A stretch of 64,000 nucleotides of DNA from Paramixta manurensis (GCF_013285385.1 NZ_CP054212.1:1922001-1986000), one strand, 5' to 3'. Shown: positions 18,005-25,683, counted from the first letter of the stretch. Program-made: numbers and translations. The notes: generated from the letters alone by a model not told the origin.

Positions 18005-18633
18005 GATTCCTCCGGATAGCGAATTTCGCGCCACTCGCCGGGCGCTAACCCATCAAGCGTAAGCGACGCCATAGTATGGCGGATTAAACGTAGCGTCGGG
18101 AAACCGATATGTGCGGTCATACGGCGTACCTGACGATTTCGACCTTCATATAGCGTTATCTTTAACCAACTGGTGGGAATCGCCTTCCGTTCCCGGATCG
18201 GCGGCGTGCGCGGCCATAGCCAGGCCGGTTCCTCCACCCGCTCGACGCCAGCCGGTAAAGTAGGGCCATCTTTCAGATTAACGCCATCCCGTAGCGGTTG
18301 TAACGCTTGTTCGGTTGGTTCCCCTTCGACCTGTACATAATAGATTTTACCGGTTCGCTTACCGGGCTGCGTTAAGGCCGCCTGTAACGCCCCATCGTTG
18401 GTCAACACCATTAGCCCTTCGCTGTCACGGTCAAGGCGTCCGGCGGCGTATACCCCGCTTACCGGTATATACGCTTTGAGCGTGACGCGACCGGCTTCAT
18501 CGGTGAATTGCGGCAACACATCAAAGGGTTTGTTAAAAATAATGACACGCCGTGGTCCTTTATCGGTGTGGTTAACCGGGTTCGGGCGGCTGAATCGTTT
18601 AACGCGGTGATTTTTAACGAGAGTTTTTCGCAT
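18001..18633 (-). CDS. rluE: RluE, 23S rRNA pseudouridine(2457) synthase
   Basis: Isomerises U2457 of 23S rRNA to pseudouridine. It is 210 aa from the ATG at 18633 (MRKTLVKNHRVKRFS), which matches the E. coli N-terminus; a longer reading to 18699 has no family support. The catalytic Asp motif GRLDRDSEGL is clear, with GKIYYVQVEG, RERKAIPTSWLKITL and EGRNRQVRRMTAHIGFPTLR. It lacks an S4 domain, as in this subfamily. It is divergent from icd. Confidence 0.95.
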   Translation of the reverse strand: MRKTLVKNHRVKRFSRPNPVNHTDKGPRRVIIFNKPFDVLPQFTDEAGRVTLKAYIPVSGVYAAGRLDRDSEGLMVLTNDGALQAALTQPGKRTGKIYYVQVEGEPTEQALQPLRDGVNLKDGPTLPAGVERVEEPAWLWPRTPPIRERKAIPTSWLKITLYEGRNRQVRRMTAHIGFPTLRLIRHTMASLTLDGLAPGEWREIRYPEES

Positions 18634-18764
18634 GGGCTTTGCAGTTAGGGACAATGGGCGCATTATAGCGCGAAATCGCAGTGATTGGCGCGCGCGCAAT
18701 ATTCAAGTAGTATTGAGCCGCATCTTACAAATCATTAACAAAAAAGCGCTCGAAGGAGAGGTTA

Positions 18765-20015
18765 ATGGAAAGCAAAGTAGTTGTTCCGGCGGAAGGTCAA
18801 AAGATTACCCTTGATCAGGGGAAACTGGTGGTGCCAAATAATCCGATCATTCCTTTTATTGAAGGTGATGGTATTGGTGTCGACGTCTCTCCCGTCATGA
18901 TCAAAGTGGTGGATGCCGCTGTGAAAAAAGCCTACAACGGCGAGCGAAAAATTTCCTGGATGGAAATTTACACCGGTGAAAAATCAACCCAGCTCTATGG
19001 TCCGGATGTTTGGCTACCAGAAGAAACTCTCGAACTGATTAAAGATTACCGCGTGGCGATTAAAGGCCCGTTAACCACGCCGGTTGGCGGCGGTATTCGT
19101 TCTTTGAACGTGGCACTGCGTCAGCAACTCGATCTGTATATCTGTCTGCGTCCGGTGCGTTACTACCAGGGCACGCCAAGCCCGGTGAAACGTCCGCAGG
19201 ATACCGACATGGTTATCTTCCGTGAAAACTCTGAAGATATTTATGCGGGTATTGAATGGAAAGCGGGTAGCGCGGAAGCCGATAAAGTCATTAAGTTCCT
19301 GCAAGATGAAATGGGCGTGAAGAAAATCCGTTTCCCGCAGCAGTGCGGTATCGGTATTAAGCCGTGTTCTGAAGAGGGAACTAAACGCCTGGTACGCGCG
19401 GCAATCGATTATGCGATCACCAATGATCGTGAGTCGGTAACCCTGGTGCACAAAGGCAATATCATGAAGTTCACCGAGGGCGCTTTCAAAGACTGGGGTT
19501 ACCAGTTGGCGCGTGAGGAGTTCGGCGGTGAGCTGTTGGACGGCGGCCCGTGGGTGAAAATTAAGAACCCGAATACCGGTAAAGATATCATCATTAAAGA
19601 TGTGATTGCCGACGCCTTCCTGCAACAAATCCTGCTGCGCCCGGCGGAGTATGATGTGATTGCCTGTATGAACCTGAATGGCGACTACATTTCTGATGCG
19701 CTGGCGGCGCAAGTTGGCGGTATCGGTATTGCTCCGGGCGCTAACATCGGTGATGAGTGCGCGCTGTTTGAAGCCACGCATGGTACCGCGCCGAAATATG
19801 CCGGTCAGGACAAAGTGAACCCCGGTTCAGTTATTCTGTCGGCAGAAATGATGCTGCGTCATATGCAGTGGTTTGAAGCGGCGGACTTAATTGTTAAGGG
19901 TATGGAAGGCGCCATCGCGGCGAAGACCGTCACTTACGATTTCGAGCGTCTGATGGATGGCGCTAAGCTGCTGAAATCTTCAGAGTTTGGCGACGCGATT
20001 ATCTCTAATATGTAA
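18765..20015 (+). CDS. icd: Icd, NADP-dependent isocitrate dehydrogenase
   Basis: TCA-cycle enzyme converting isocitrate to 2-oxoglutarate. It is 416 aa, same length as E. coli Icd. The regulatory phosphorylation site S113 is present in GGGIRSLNVALRQ, with the metal and substrate residues in the C-terminal half (NLNGDYISDALAAQVGGIG) and the NADP loop (ATHGTAPKYAGQDKVNP). The start follows AAGGAGAGG. The last 20 codons have a diverged second copy at 22786-22850, so the present 3' end was probably supplied by an integrating element, as phage 21 and e14 do in E. coli. Confidence 0.98.
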   Translation: MESKVVVPAEGQKITLDQGKLVVPNNPIIPFIEGDGIGVDVSPVMIKVVDAAVKKAYNGERKISWMEIYTGEKSTQLYGPDVWLPEETLELIKDYRVAIKGPLTTPVGGGIRSLNVALRQQLDLYICLRPVRYYQGTPSPVKRPQDTDMVIFRENSEDIYAGIEWKAGSAEADKVIKFLQDEMGVKKIRFPQQCGIGIKPCSEEGTKRLVRAAIDYAITNDRESVTLVHKGNIMKFTEGAFKDWGYQLAREEFGGELLDGGPWVKIKNPNTGKDIIIKDVIADAFLQQILLRPAEYDVIACMNLNGDYISDALAAQVGGIGIAPGANIGDECALFEATHGTAPKYAGQDKVNPGSVILSAEMMLRHMQWFEAADLIVKGMEGAIAAKTVTYDFERLMDGAKLLKSSEFGDAIISNM

Positions 20016-20029
20016 TCGTGATTGTCCCG

Positions 20030-20065
20030 AACACTCCGGTTATTCTTATGATTAATCGGGGTGTT
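20030..20065 (+). terminator. icd terminator
   Basis: Imperfect stem AACACTCCGGTTA / TTAATCGGGGTGTT followed by TTTCTCTCTCC, 15 bases after the icd stop codon. Confidence 0.75.
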
Positions 20066-20114
20066 TTCTCTCTCCAAAAATCTTTCTGCAAAACACCTGC
20101 TCTAGCCCGGTAAG

Positions 20115-20456
20115 CTACAAATCAGCATATTCCAGAATTTCTTCCCCCATAAGGGTACAGTCCAGGCCGGAATAGTAACTGAACCGCATTCTGTACTTTC
20201 CTTTGTAGATGTAGCCCCACGTTTCCAGCACATCAAACTTCTGAGAAGGGTTCTGTGGGTTTGCTGTCTGAGCCAGGGGAGTAACTTTGTCATCAATGGT
20301 TATCCTTTCATCGTTATTGCGATAAAAAGATAAAAGCTTTCTGGCATCTTTTAACGCATTCTCTTTGCAGGTCATTGAGGATTTCTGCCCGGCTGCGAAA
20401 GCACCGAAGGTGGTCAGAATAAGGCTTACAGCTAGTATGTTTTTAAGTGTTGTCAC
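20115..20456 (-). CDS. Small secreted protein, unknown function
   Basis: A 113-aa protein with a clear Sec signal peptide (ISVSLILTTF-like core, cleavage near AFAAGQ; residues 1-22). The mature part of about 90 residues has two cysteines (MTCKENAL and GLDCTLMG) that could form one disulfide, and aromatic-rich strands (WGYIYKGKYRMRFSYYSG). I do not recognise the family. It lies between icd and the tail spike, inside the icd-bounded remnant, and is transcribed toward icd. It may be lysogenic-conversion cargo of the lost phage; that is inference. Confidence 0.6.
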   Translation of the reverse strand: MTTLKNILAVSLILTTFGAFAAGQKSSMTCKENALKDARKLLSFYRNNDERITIDDKVTPLAQTANPQNPSQKFDVLETWGYIYKGKYRMRFSYYSGLDCTLMGEEILEYADL

Positions 20457-20583
20457 TGTGAATGATGAAATGCCCAGCCCGATTTGCCATTTTCTGAAAG
20501 TAGTCGGTTACTGCCAATTCGGCAAATTGAAGAGTCACGAAAATAGGCATTACAGGGTATCTGCAGTGTCCGATAATGCAAAG

Positions 20584-20633
20584 CCGCTATCAACACCCAT
20601 TGCGCACCCGGTGCACCATGTTAGCGGTTTTTT
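20584..20633 (+). terminator. Possible terminator upstream of the tail spike
   Basis: CCGCTA ... TAGCGG with a long loop, followed by TTTTTTATTTTAT. The loop is large (over 30 bases), so this is tentative. It could mark the end of a lost phage gene preceding the tail spike. Confidence 0.3.
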
Positions 20634-20750
20634 ATTTTATTCTGTCAGTAGATTAATTTTTATGTGAAACCAGAATAAAAAATCTGGATTGTAGCGATCG
20701 GATATCGCTCATTCACTGGTGTGTATTTTACAGCTAGCAGGAAATTCTAA

Positions 20751-22763
20751 ATGTCGGGATTAAAGGTAGACATCATTCATTCAAAAAACGTTGACGTTAA
20801 TGGCGTACTGCCAGAAGACGATTGCGCCACCGCTGCGGGAGCGGCGCAGGTACATGCACAATCAGCGACCGGCGCCGCATCAAGTACAAAAGCGGCCAGC
20901 GTAGCAGCAAGTCATGCTGCGCCGGTTGTTGGTCAGACAAAGCAAAATATATTAAGTCGTGTTGAGCATGGCGCGCCATTCCCATTATATGAAGAAACTC
21001 AGGGGATAACCGGAAATATTCTTGACGGAACACATTCGGTCTCTGACGAAAAAACAATGCTGCCTCTGGGGCGTTTCACCAGCACGCGATGGGCAAGAAA
21101 TCGCGGCGGAAAATCATCATTCACGGGATTCATGCTAAAAGGGCAGGGTTCCCATGGAACAATAATAAAACATCCTGCATCAACGGGGGTGGGTGATCAT
21201 ATATTTGCAGATAATATTTATAATTCGTACATTGGCGGATTTACACTCGATAATTCTGATTTAACACCGGGAACGGATCAGGGGAACAGTAGAAACGGGC
21301 AGGTGTGGATCACAAAATCAGAAGATACACAATTTGACGATATAGCGTTCGCGGGTGGTGATGTATTGTCGTTTGTGCTCGGAGAATGTAAAAATATTCT
21401 CAGCACAAATTTGAAAGTGGATTTTCAGTATCGTTACCCTACCGGTTATTCAAAGTCCCCGTTAATTGTTGGTGATTTTTCAGAAAAATGCATATTTATG
21501 GGTGGCTATGTGCGCAGTATGAGCCGCGACGGAAAAAACATTTATACCGGAGATTTAGCAGATAACGATCAAGCAAATGATTCAAAATGGGCGTTTATTA
21601 ATTTAATTGGCTTGCATTGTTCCGTTAAACTTTCAATGAGTGCGGCGATGTGGCAAGAGGGGGAGCACGCACCGAATAACGCTCACTTCATCGGCATGAA
21701 TTACTATGGACATGGCATAGGTCACGGTATTTCTGAGCGGGCGATCGGGACTGATATTGGTTGTTCGACGCGCGATACTCAAGGTCGCGGCGTGTGGAAT
21801 CTGAATTGCTATTACGGCATCGGTGGGCATTTTTTTGATATTAAAGGCGAGAATACAAATTTCGCATCTCAGACTCGCGGCGCGATTTATAGTGATAACG
21901 CGCGCATGACCGTCAGTGTTGGTCAGCATTTTTTGGGTAATACGCGTGACTTTGCTGATTACTCTTCCGGAACATCCGAACGCGCAGGCGGGATGTTTTC
22001 GGTTGCTGATAATCTATCCAGTTTATTTTATGTAGGATCTGCCAAACCTTCGCGGCATCACGGTATTACATCGAGTCGCATGGAACGAGAGGCGACAATA
22101 GTAAATTCGGGGCGGGGTAATCACTTTGTTTTAATGAATACGCTCAATATCGGGCCGATCGGTAAACTCTCTTCGGCCCCCGGATCGGTGACGGATATTA
22201 TTGGGTGTACGTTGTTCACCGATCAGGCTGATTCATTATTAGTACAGTCAGGTACAGCATACAGTAATTTTAAAAGTTGTGTAATTCGTGGCTACGCGTC
22301 AATCGGGGAGTCATATACAAATGCGGGCTATACAACATTTGAGTCCTGCACATTTTTTGACACTACGTTCACTGATGATGATTTGCAAAAAAGCCGCTAT
22401 ATAAACTGCGTGTTCACTAACTGCGTCAATGCTCCGGACGTATGCGGCCTGAATTTTAAAGCTGATTCGGCTGTCCGCCCTTCTTCTGCCCGATTCGAAA
22501 TTAAGGTTACCGATGGTCAGGTGGTAAAAATCCCTACGTGGCTTGTCGAAGCGCGTGGGATTTATGACATCAAAGTAGGCGGAAGAAGAGAAGATAACGA
22601 CTATCTTAAAGCGACAATTTCGAAGAAGCGATCTCGAACGAATGCTGTCGTGTCTGCCGTTGCAGAATCAACACCCGGCGCAATAACTGTCGCATGGCCA
22701 CCCGATGCTGCAATCGAGTTGCATTTTTCGAAAGGGGGCAACTACAACATCAAGATCGGCTAG
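20751..22763 (+). CDS. Phage tail spike / receptor-binding beta-helix protein
   Basis: A 670-aa protein that I read as a tail spike. It has a short N-terminal piece (about 1-60) rich in Ala, Ser and Thr (TGAASSTKAASVAASHAA), a joining segment (QNILSRVEHGAPFPLYEE), then a long region of short hydrophobic/polar strands with many Asn, Gly and Asp (about 100-570), typical of right-handed beta-helix spikes that bind or cleave surface polysaccharide. The C-terminal 90 residues form a separate small domain. There is no obvious P22-type head-binding domain. AGGAAATTCTAA precedes the ATG. It is A/T-richer than neighbouring core genes and ends 22 bases before the displaced icd end. No other tail genes are present. 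Confidence 0.75.
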   Translation: MSGLKVDIIHSKNVDVNGVLPEDDCATAAGAAQVHAQSATGAASSTKAASVAASHAAPVVGQTKQNILSRVEHGAPFPLYEETQGITGNILDGTHSVSDEKTMLPLGRFTSTRWARNRGGKSSFTGFMLKGQGSHGTIIKHPASTGVGDHIFADNIYNSYIGGFTLDNSDLTPGTDQGNSRNGQVWITKSEDTQFDDIAFAGGDVLSFVLGECKNILSTNLKVDFQYRYPTGYSKSPLIVGDFSEKCIFMGGYVRSMSRDGKNIYTGDLADNDQANDSKWAFINLIGLHCSVKLSMSAAMWQEGEHAPNNAHFIGMNYYGHGIGHGISERAIGTDIGCSTRDTQGRGVWNLNCYYGIGGHFFDIKGENTNFASQTRGAIYSDNARMTVSVGQHFLGNTRDFADYSSGTSERAGGMFSVADNLSSLFYVGSAKPSRHHGITSSRMEREATIVNSGRGNHFVLMNTLNIGPIGKLSSAPGSVTDIIGCTLFTDQADSLLVQSGTAYSNFKSCVIRGYASIGESYTNAGYTTFESCTFFDTTFTDDDLQKSRYINCVFTNCVNAPDVCGLNFKADSAVRPSSARFEIKVTDGQVVKIPTWLVEARGIYDIKVGGRREDNDYLKATISKKRSRTNAVVSAVAESTPGAITVAWPPDAAIELHFSKGGNYNIKIG

Positions 22764-22785
22764 TAATGAGGAATAAAATCGCCGA

Positions 22786-22850
22786 ATGGTTGGCGTTAAC
22801 CTGCTGAACTCAAGCGAGTTTGGCGATGCGATTATCGCGCATATGTAATC
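22786..22850 (+). repeat. Displaced copy of the icd 3' end (attachment-site scar)
   Basis: Twenty-one in-frame codons aligning without gaps to the last codons of icd at 19953-20017. The shared C-terminus reads SSEFGDAII followed by AHM here and SNM in icd, both ending at TAA. Over the last 59 bases I count 48 identities. There is no start or upstream gene body, so this is not a functional gene. The pattern is that of an att site made by integration into icd. Confidence 0.85.
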
Positions 22851-22873
22851 AGTTAGACTGAGTGCATGATAAC

Positions 22874-22899
22874 GGGAGTCAACAGGCTCCCATTTTTTA
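22874..22899 (+). terminator. Terminator following the displaced icd end
   Basis: Stem GGGAGTC / GGCTCCC (one G-U pair), loop AACA, then ATTTTTTAT. It probably was the original icd terminator before integration, which is inference from its position. Confidence 0.7.
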
Positions 22900-22930
22900 T
22901 CGGGCTTATTGCGGGGCTGTTTTTATGGCT

Positions 22931-23224
22931 TCACAGAGTTTCTTTACGATTTATACTGGCATAAAAGAGTGCCAGAAACTCTTTAGCAAATTCTGGTGAA
23001 ATGTCGTTTGGCCATCGCTCTGAAAACTCCTTTTTTATTTCGTTTTCATCGTGAGTCAGGAAAATCTCTATGTCTTTTTTTAAAAGTTGCAGATCTTCGT
23101 CTGTGGATTCGTTCACGTAAACTTCAATGGCCTCTTCAATTGTATTGGCCCCGGTAATCACATCAAAGTCCTGGTTGAAAGTACCCAGGATACATAGGTC
23201 AAGTTCTGGGGTGATGGGTATCAT
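22931..23224 (-). CDS. CdiI-like immunity protein (orphan)
   Basis: A 97-aa acidic protein (LDLCILGTFNQDFDVI, then EEAIEVYVNES, then a helical C-terminus ending EFLALFYASINRKETL). Small acidic proteins with an LGxFNQDxD-type start and helical remainder occur in the contact-dependent growth inhibition immunity family CdiI_2, and I assign it there with moderate confidence. No CdiA toxin or Rhs tip is adjacent, so it is an orphan immunity gene. Its location just past the icd scar, beside a microcin and an Hcp effector, fits an antagonism locus. Confidence 0.55.
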   Translation of the reverse strand: MIPITPELDLCILGTFNQDFDVITGANTIEEAIEVYVNESTDEDLQLLKKDIEIFLTHDENEIKKEFSERWPNDISPEFAKEFLALFYASINRKETL

Positions 23225-23340
23225 TTTTTAATCCGGAAATGCAGTTAATATGTAATAGGGCTTTCCGTGAAACGCTTGATATTTTAGCGCAACGCGTATC
23301 CGGGTTGTTCTGACTGCGCCGATTTCGCCAGTGCTATAAG

Positions 23341-23362
23341 AAACCCGCTTTCGAGCGGGTTT
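23341..23362. terminator. Strong bidirectional terminator
   Basis: Perfect 9-bp stem AAACCCGCT / AGCGGGTTT with a TTCG loop, downstream of the microcin/immunity pair on the minus strand and upstream of the CdiI-like gene. Confidence 0.8.
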
Positions 23363-23388
23363 CTATCTGTAAACTGATAGCCTGAAAT

Positions 23389-23583
23389 CTACGGTTTATC
23401 GTCTGAATGCAAGATAAATTTATAATTTACCAAGCCAAACAGTACGCCGGTGATTAGCGTTTTCAAAATTTCTTTAATGGAAAATAACGCATCAAATATT
23501 GCGTAATTTATCATCAACAGAATGGCGGTAAAAATTATCGCGCTAATAACAGCTTTTTTGGCTTTCCTGCTTACCACCAACAT
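23389..23583 (-). CDS. Putative microcin immunity protein (small membrane protein)
   Basis: A 64-aa protein from the ATG at 23583 (MLVVSRKAKKAVISAI). It has two hydrophobic segments (about residues 11-28 and 37-53) and a charged tail. Its start overlaps the last 13 bases of the microcin-like gene, so the two are translationally coupled, the usual arrangement for a bacteriocin and its membrane immunity protein. A longer in-frame reading to 23640 would run through the microcin 3' end and is less likely. Function rests on context and topology, not on a recognised family. Confidence 0.55.
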   Translation of the reverse strand: MLVVSRKAKKAVISAIIFTAILLMINYAIFDALFSIKEILKTLITGVLFGLVNYKFILHSDDKP

Positions 23584-23864
23584 GATGCACCGTAGGTAAA
23601 AGCAGCCAAACCGGCTCCTGAGGCCGCTCCGGCTAACCATCCTGGAATCGACCCGATAACCGGAACGACTGTTCCACCACTAAAAGCACCCACAAGGCCG
23701 CCGGTAATTGCCGAGGCGGCCATGTCTTTTGTCAGGTCAGATAAGTTGCACTGGCCAAACTTTTTAGCCATTGCATTTGCAATATCAAGGCTCACAGCCA
23801 TTCCGTAATATTCTGCACCACTGCCGGAAATAAGATTGCGTTCAGAAAAATTGATTAACTTCAT
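23571..23864 (-). CDS. Candidate class II microcin precursor
   Basis: A 97-aa precursor. Residues 1-16 (MKLINFSERNLISGSG) resemble the leader of class II microcins, which is cut after a Gly-x-Gly or Gly-Gly pair by a C39-peptidase exporter; microcin L ends its leader SGAG. The predicted mature peptide of about 81 residues begins AEYYGMAVSLDIANAM, has Cys40 and Cys95, and a Gly/Ala-rich hydrophobic second half (GGLVGAFSGG, GWLAGAASGAG) suited to membrane insertion. It ends CWW. No exporter (CvaA/CvaB type) is nearby, so export would depend on genes elsewhere. A truncated second copy lies at 25802-25975. Confidence 0.65.
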   Translation of the reverse strand: MKLINFSERNLISGSGAEYYGMAVSLDIANAMAKKFGQCNLSDLTKDMAASAITGGLVGAFSGGTVVPVIGSIPGWLAGAASGAGLAAFTYGASCWW

Positions 23865-24155
23865 AAAAATTCCCTTTAGTTAATGTTAATGACTTCAGCG
23901 GTGTTTTTATCAAAAGTTAGAAATTTTTATTGTGACGAAGATATCAAGCTAATATCGTAATTTATTGATATTTCATAAATAACATTATAATTTTTGCCAG
24001 CAGAAACAGAGAAACAACATTTTTACGCATTGTGAGATTTTAAATGACGTCACTCTTTCATCTTTTAAGCGCCGACCGCATCTATCTGCGCCAAGCGCAG
24101 CATAGCGATGCTCAAATCCATTCAGGCGTATCGTTCTCTTCCTGAGGTCGCGCGT
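23701..24155. repeat. 455-bp direct repeat, copy 1
   Basis: Aligns without gaps to 25812-26266 (constant offset 2111) with roughly a dozen mismatches by eye (about 97 percent identity). It contains the first 54 codons of the microcin-like gene, the divergent intergenic region, and the first 37 codons of the GNAT gene. Right of 24155 the two copies diverge abruptly. Confidence 0.9.
24044..24155 (+). pseudogene. 5' fragment of the GNAT acetyltransferase gene (repeat copy 1)
   Basis: The first 112 bases of the GNAT gene whose complete copy begins at 26155. It reads MTSLFHLLSADRIYLRQ, then carries the same one-base frame change near GATGCTCAAATCC as the full copy, and ends where the repeat ends, against the 3' end of hcp. 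It is not functional. Confidence 0.75.
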
Positions 24156-24178
24156 AATGGCGCACTGGCTATTATCGA

Positions 24179-24664
24179 CTAACTTCTCACGTTCCAGTCG
24201 TCGGTGTATTGCACATTTCCATCAACATAACGCCAAGTGATCTTTTCGTACAACAGAGAAACCGATTCCATATGATTGATCTGTGAATTACCTGACATTT
24301 TAGCGTTTGGCATTCCAGGATTGACGCCTGTTACCTTCACTCCTTCAATGATCATAATAAAGTAGCACTCTTCTTGCCCTGCATAATTAATACGATACCA
24401 GCGTATTTCTGCGCTCTTCAGCGTCTGGCCTGTCGCAACCGCTTTGTAGAGATATGGACTGGAGCTATCAAACTCTTTTTCAATCATCATAGGAGAGTGT
24501 GAACGCTTGCCAGTGATCTTACCGTTTGCACTGTCTACGGGGATATTCAGCCCATGGCTAAAACCAACAATCTCAATACTCCCTTCACGATCCTGAACGT
24601 CTACAGAACCTTTAATATCGGCACTACCATCATCTTTGAGCCACATATAAGCGGGAATTGGCAT
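24179..24664 (-). CDS. hcp: Hcp, type VI secretion tube protein (orphan copy)
   Basis: A 161-aa Hcp1-family protein. Hcp hexamers form the T6SS inner tube and carry small effectors in the lumen. It starts MPIPAYMWLKDDGSADIKG, then shows the family EIVGFSHGL segment, KRSHSPMMIEKEFD, YKAVATGQTLKSAEIRWYR, a central IEGVKVTGV strand and the C-terminal LLYEKITWRY. Length is normal. It is one base downstream of the membrane immunity gene and third in an effector-immunity-hcp operon. No other T6SS structural gene is in the window, so this is an auxiliary hcp supplying a carrier for the linked effector. Confidence 0.92.
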   Translation of the reverse strand: MPIPAYMWLKDDGSADIKGSVDVQDREGSIEIVGFSHGLNIPVDSANGKITGKRSHSPMMIEKEFDSSSPYLYKAVATGQTLKSAEIRWYRINYAGQEECYFIMIIEGVKVTGVNPGMPNAKMSGNSQINHMESVSLLYEKITWRYVDGNVQYTDDWNVRS

Positions 24665-24665
24665 T

Positions 24666-25187
24666 TTACAAGCTCCTTTTGATTGTGATTTTCTTCGTGA
24701 TAAACCAGTAACAAGTAACGGTTATCAGTAAATTAAAAGCAACGACAGCTACCATAGAAAAGGTTGAATATGTTTTTCTCTCAGAAAAAATAGATTGATA
24801 GGGTAGGAGGCGAAATAGAACACAAAACAAGAGAGTGAACGCAAAAATTTTCGCAAACCGTCGCAACGTTGAGAACGCCCATTCTTGCGGGAGAGCAGAT
24901 GGCTTAACTTTGTGTGTAATCGTGTTGTAAGCAGTAATAATTATGCTTAGGAGTGGAATACTGATCAGAGTGTTGATTAAGATACTAACGTAACCATGTA
25001 GCGATTCCCAGGCTTCTGTATCAGGTTCGCCCCATATTAAAGCGGTAAGCTCGTTTGCGCTTTGAAAATCGAATCGTCCCGCAATAAAATCAACCAAATC
25101 ATCATAGGGAATTATCTTAGCAACGATGAGCATAATTGCAGCAAAGAGCACTATTTTGATTAAAAAACTAAGGGCATGTTTCGCCAT
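24666..25187 (-). CDS. Putative immunity protein for the DUF2778 effector (membrane protein)
   Basis: A 173-aa protein with about four hydrophobic segments (near 6-26, 67-87, 112-130 and 146-164) and a periplasm-sized loop between the first two containing an acidic stretch (EPDTEAWESL). It overlaps the effector gene by 20 bases and precedes hcp by one base. Membrane-anchored immunity proteins are expected for effectors that act on periplasmic peptidoglycan. The function follows from gene order; I do not recognise a named family. Confidence 0.6.
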   Translation of the reverse strand: MAKHALSFLIKIVLFAAIMLIVAKIIPYDDLVDFIAGRFDFQSANELTALIWGEPDTEAWESLHGYVSILINTLISIPLLSIIITAYNTITHKVKPSALPQEWAFSTLRRFAKIFAFTLLFCVLFRLLPYQSIFSERKTYSTFSMVAVVAFNLLITVTCYWFITKKITIKRSL

Positions 25188-25683
25188 TGGCGATCACCTC
25201 AATCATGCCGTATGCCTTTAACTTTTTCATGCAGGGAACATCTGTTTTTTGTGTTCTTAGCAGGGCATTACGTAGAGTATTGAAATCAGAATCATGCGGT
25301 AAGGTAATACATCCCTCTGATAATGTGCCGGGGTGTAAACGGAAGTTTCCGCGTTTAATGCCTTCGATCCATGTGTAATCGTCTATGCCCCAATCATCCC
25401 GCCATAATGCAAACCATTCATTATGTGTGAACGTAGAGCCCTTGTAATAGTGGTTCCATACATCCTTAGCACCTTTAATTATCTGAGATTTGAGCCCACC
25501 TTCCGGACGGTCAACAATCCAATATTTACCAGCAGGAATCGGCCCCACGCGCGGCTTCATGCCACACGCCCCGCGATTACGATAAATACCATCTCCGGAG
25601 AAAGCCAGAAATGTACCTATACCAGGAAAACTAAGCGGTGAGTAATCAGCATCATTAATTACAAACTTTCCATGTAAAGCCAT
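25168..25683 (-). CDS. DUF2778 (Tlde1-type) peptidoglycan-targeting T6SS effector
   Basis: A 171-aa protein of the DUF2778 family, related to the Salmonella T6SS L,D-transpeptidase effector Tlde1, which attacks peptidoglycan tetrapeptides in the periplasm. Visible features are VGPIPAGKYWIVDRP and the catalytic motif FRLHPGTLSEGCITLP, with His117 and nucleophile Cys125. There is no signal peptide, as expected for cargo of an Hcp tube. It is first of an operon with its overlapping immunity gene and hcp. Assignment of enzymatic activity is by family resemblance. Confidence 0.8.
   Translation of the reverse strand: MALHGKFVINDADYSPLSFPGIGTFLAFSGDGIYRNRGACGMKPRVGPIPAGKYWIVDRPEGGLKSQIIKGAKDVWNHYYKGSTFTHNEWFALWRDDWGIDDYTWIEGIKRGNFRLHPGTLSEGCITLPHDSDFNTLRNALLRTQKTDVPCMKKLKAYGMIEVIANGETCP

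Larger units (their letters stand above)
19953..22850 (+). mobile_element. Remnant of an icd-integrated prophage
   Basis: The segment is bounded by the icd 3' end and a displaced, diverged copy of it. Inside are a small secreted protein on the minus strand and a phage-type tail spike. Composition falls well below the neighbouring core genes in G+C. There is no integrase, repressor, replication, packaging or head gene, so the element is a remnant or a cargo-only derivative. Placement in icd is a known strategy of lambdoid elements (e14, phage 21). Which copy of the icd end is ancestral cannot be told without a reference. Confidence 0.75.

Noticed and set aside
19071..19781. 236-codon antisense open frame within icd
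   Set aside because: It lies wholly on the opposite strand of a highly conserved gene and shows no independent coding character.
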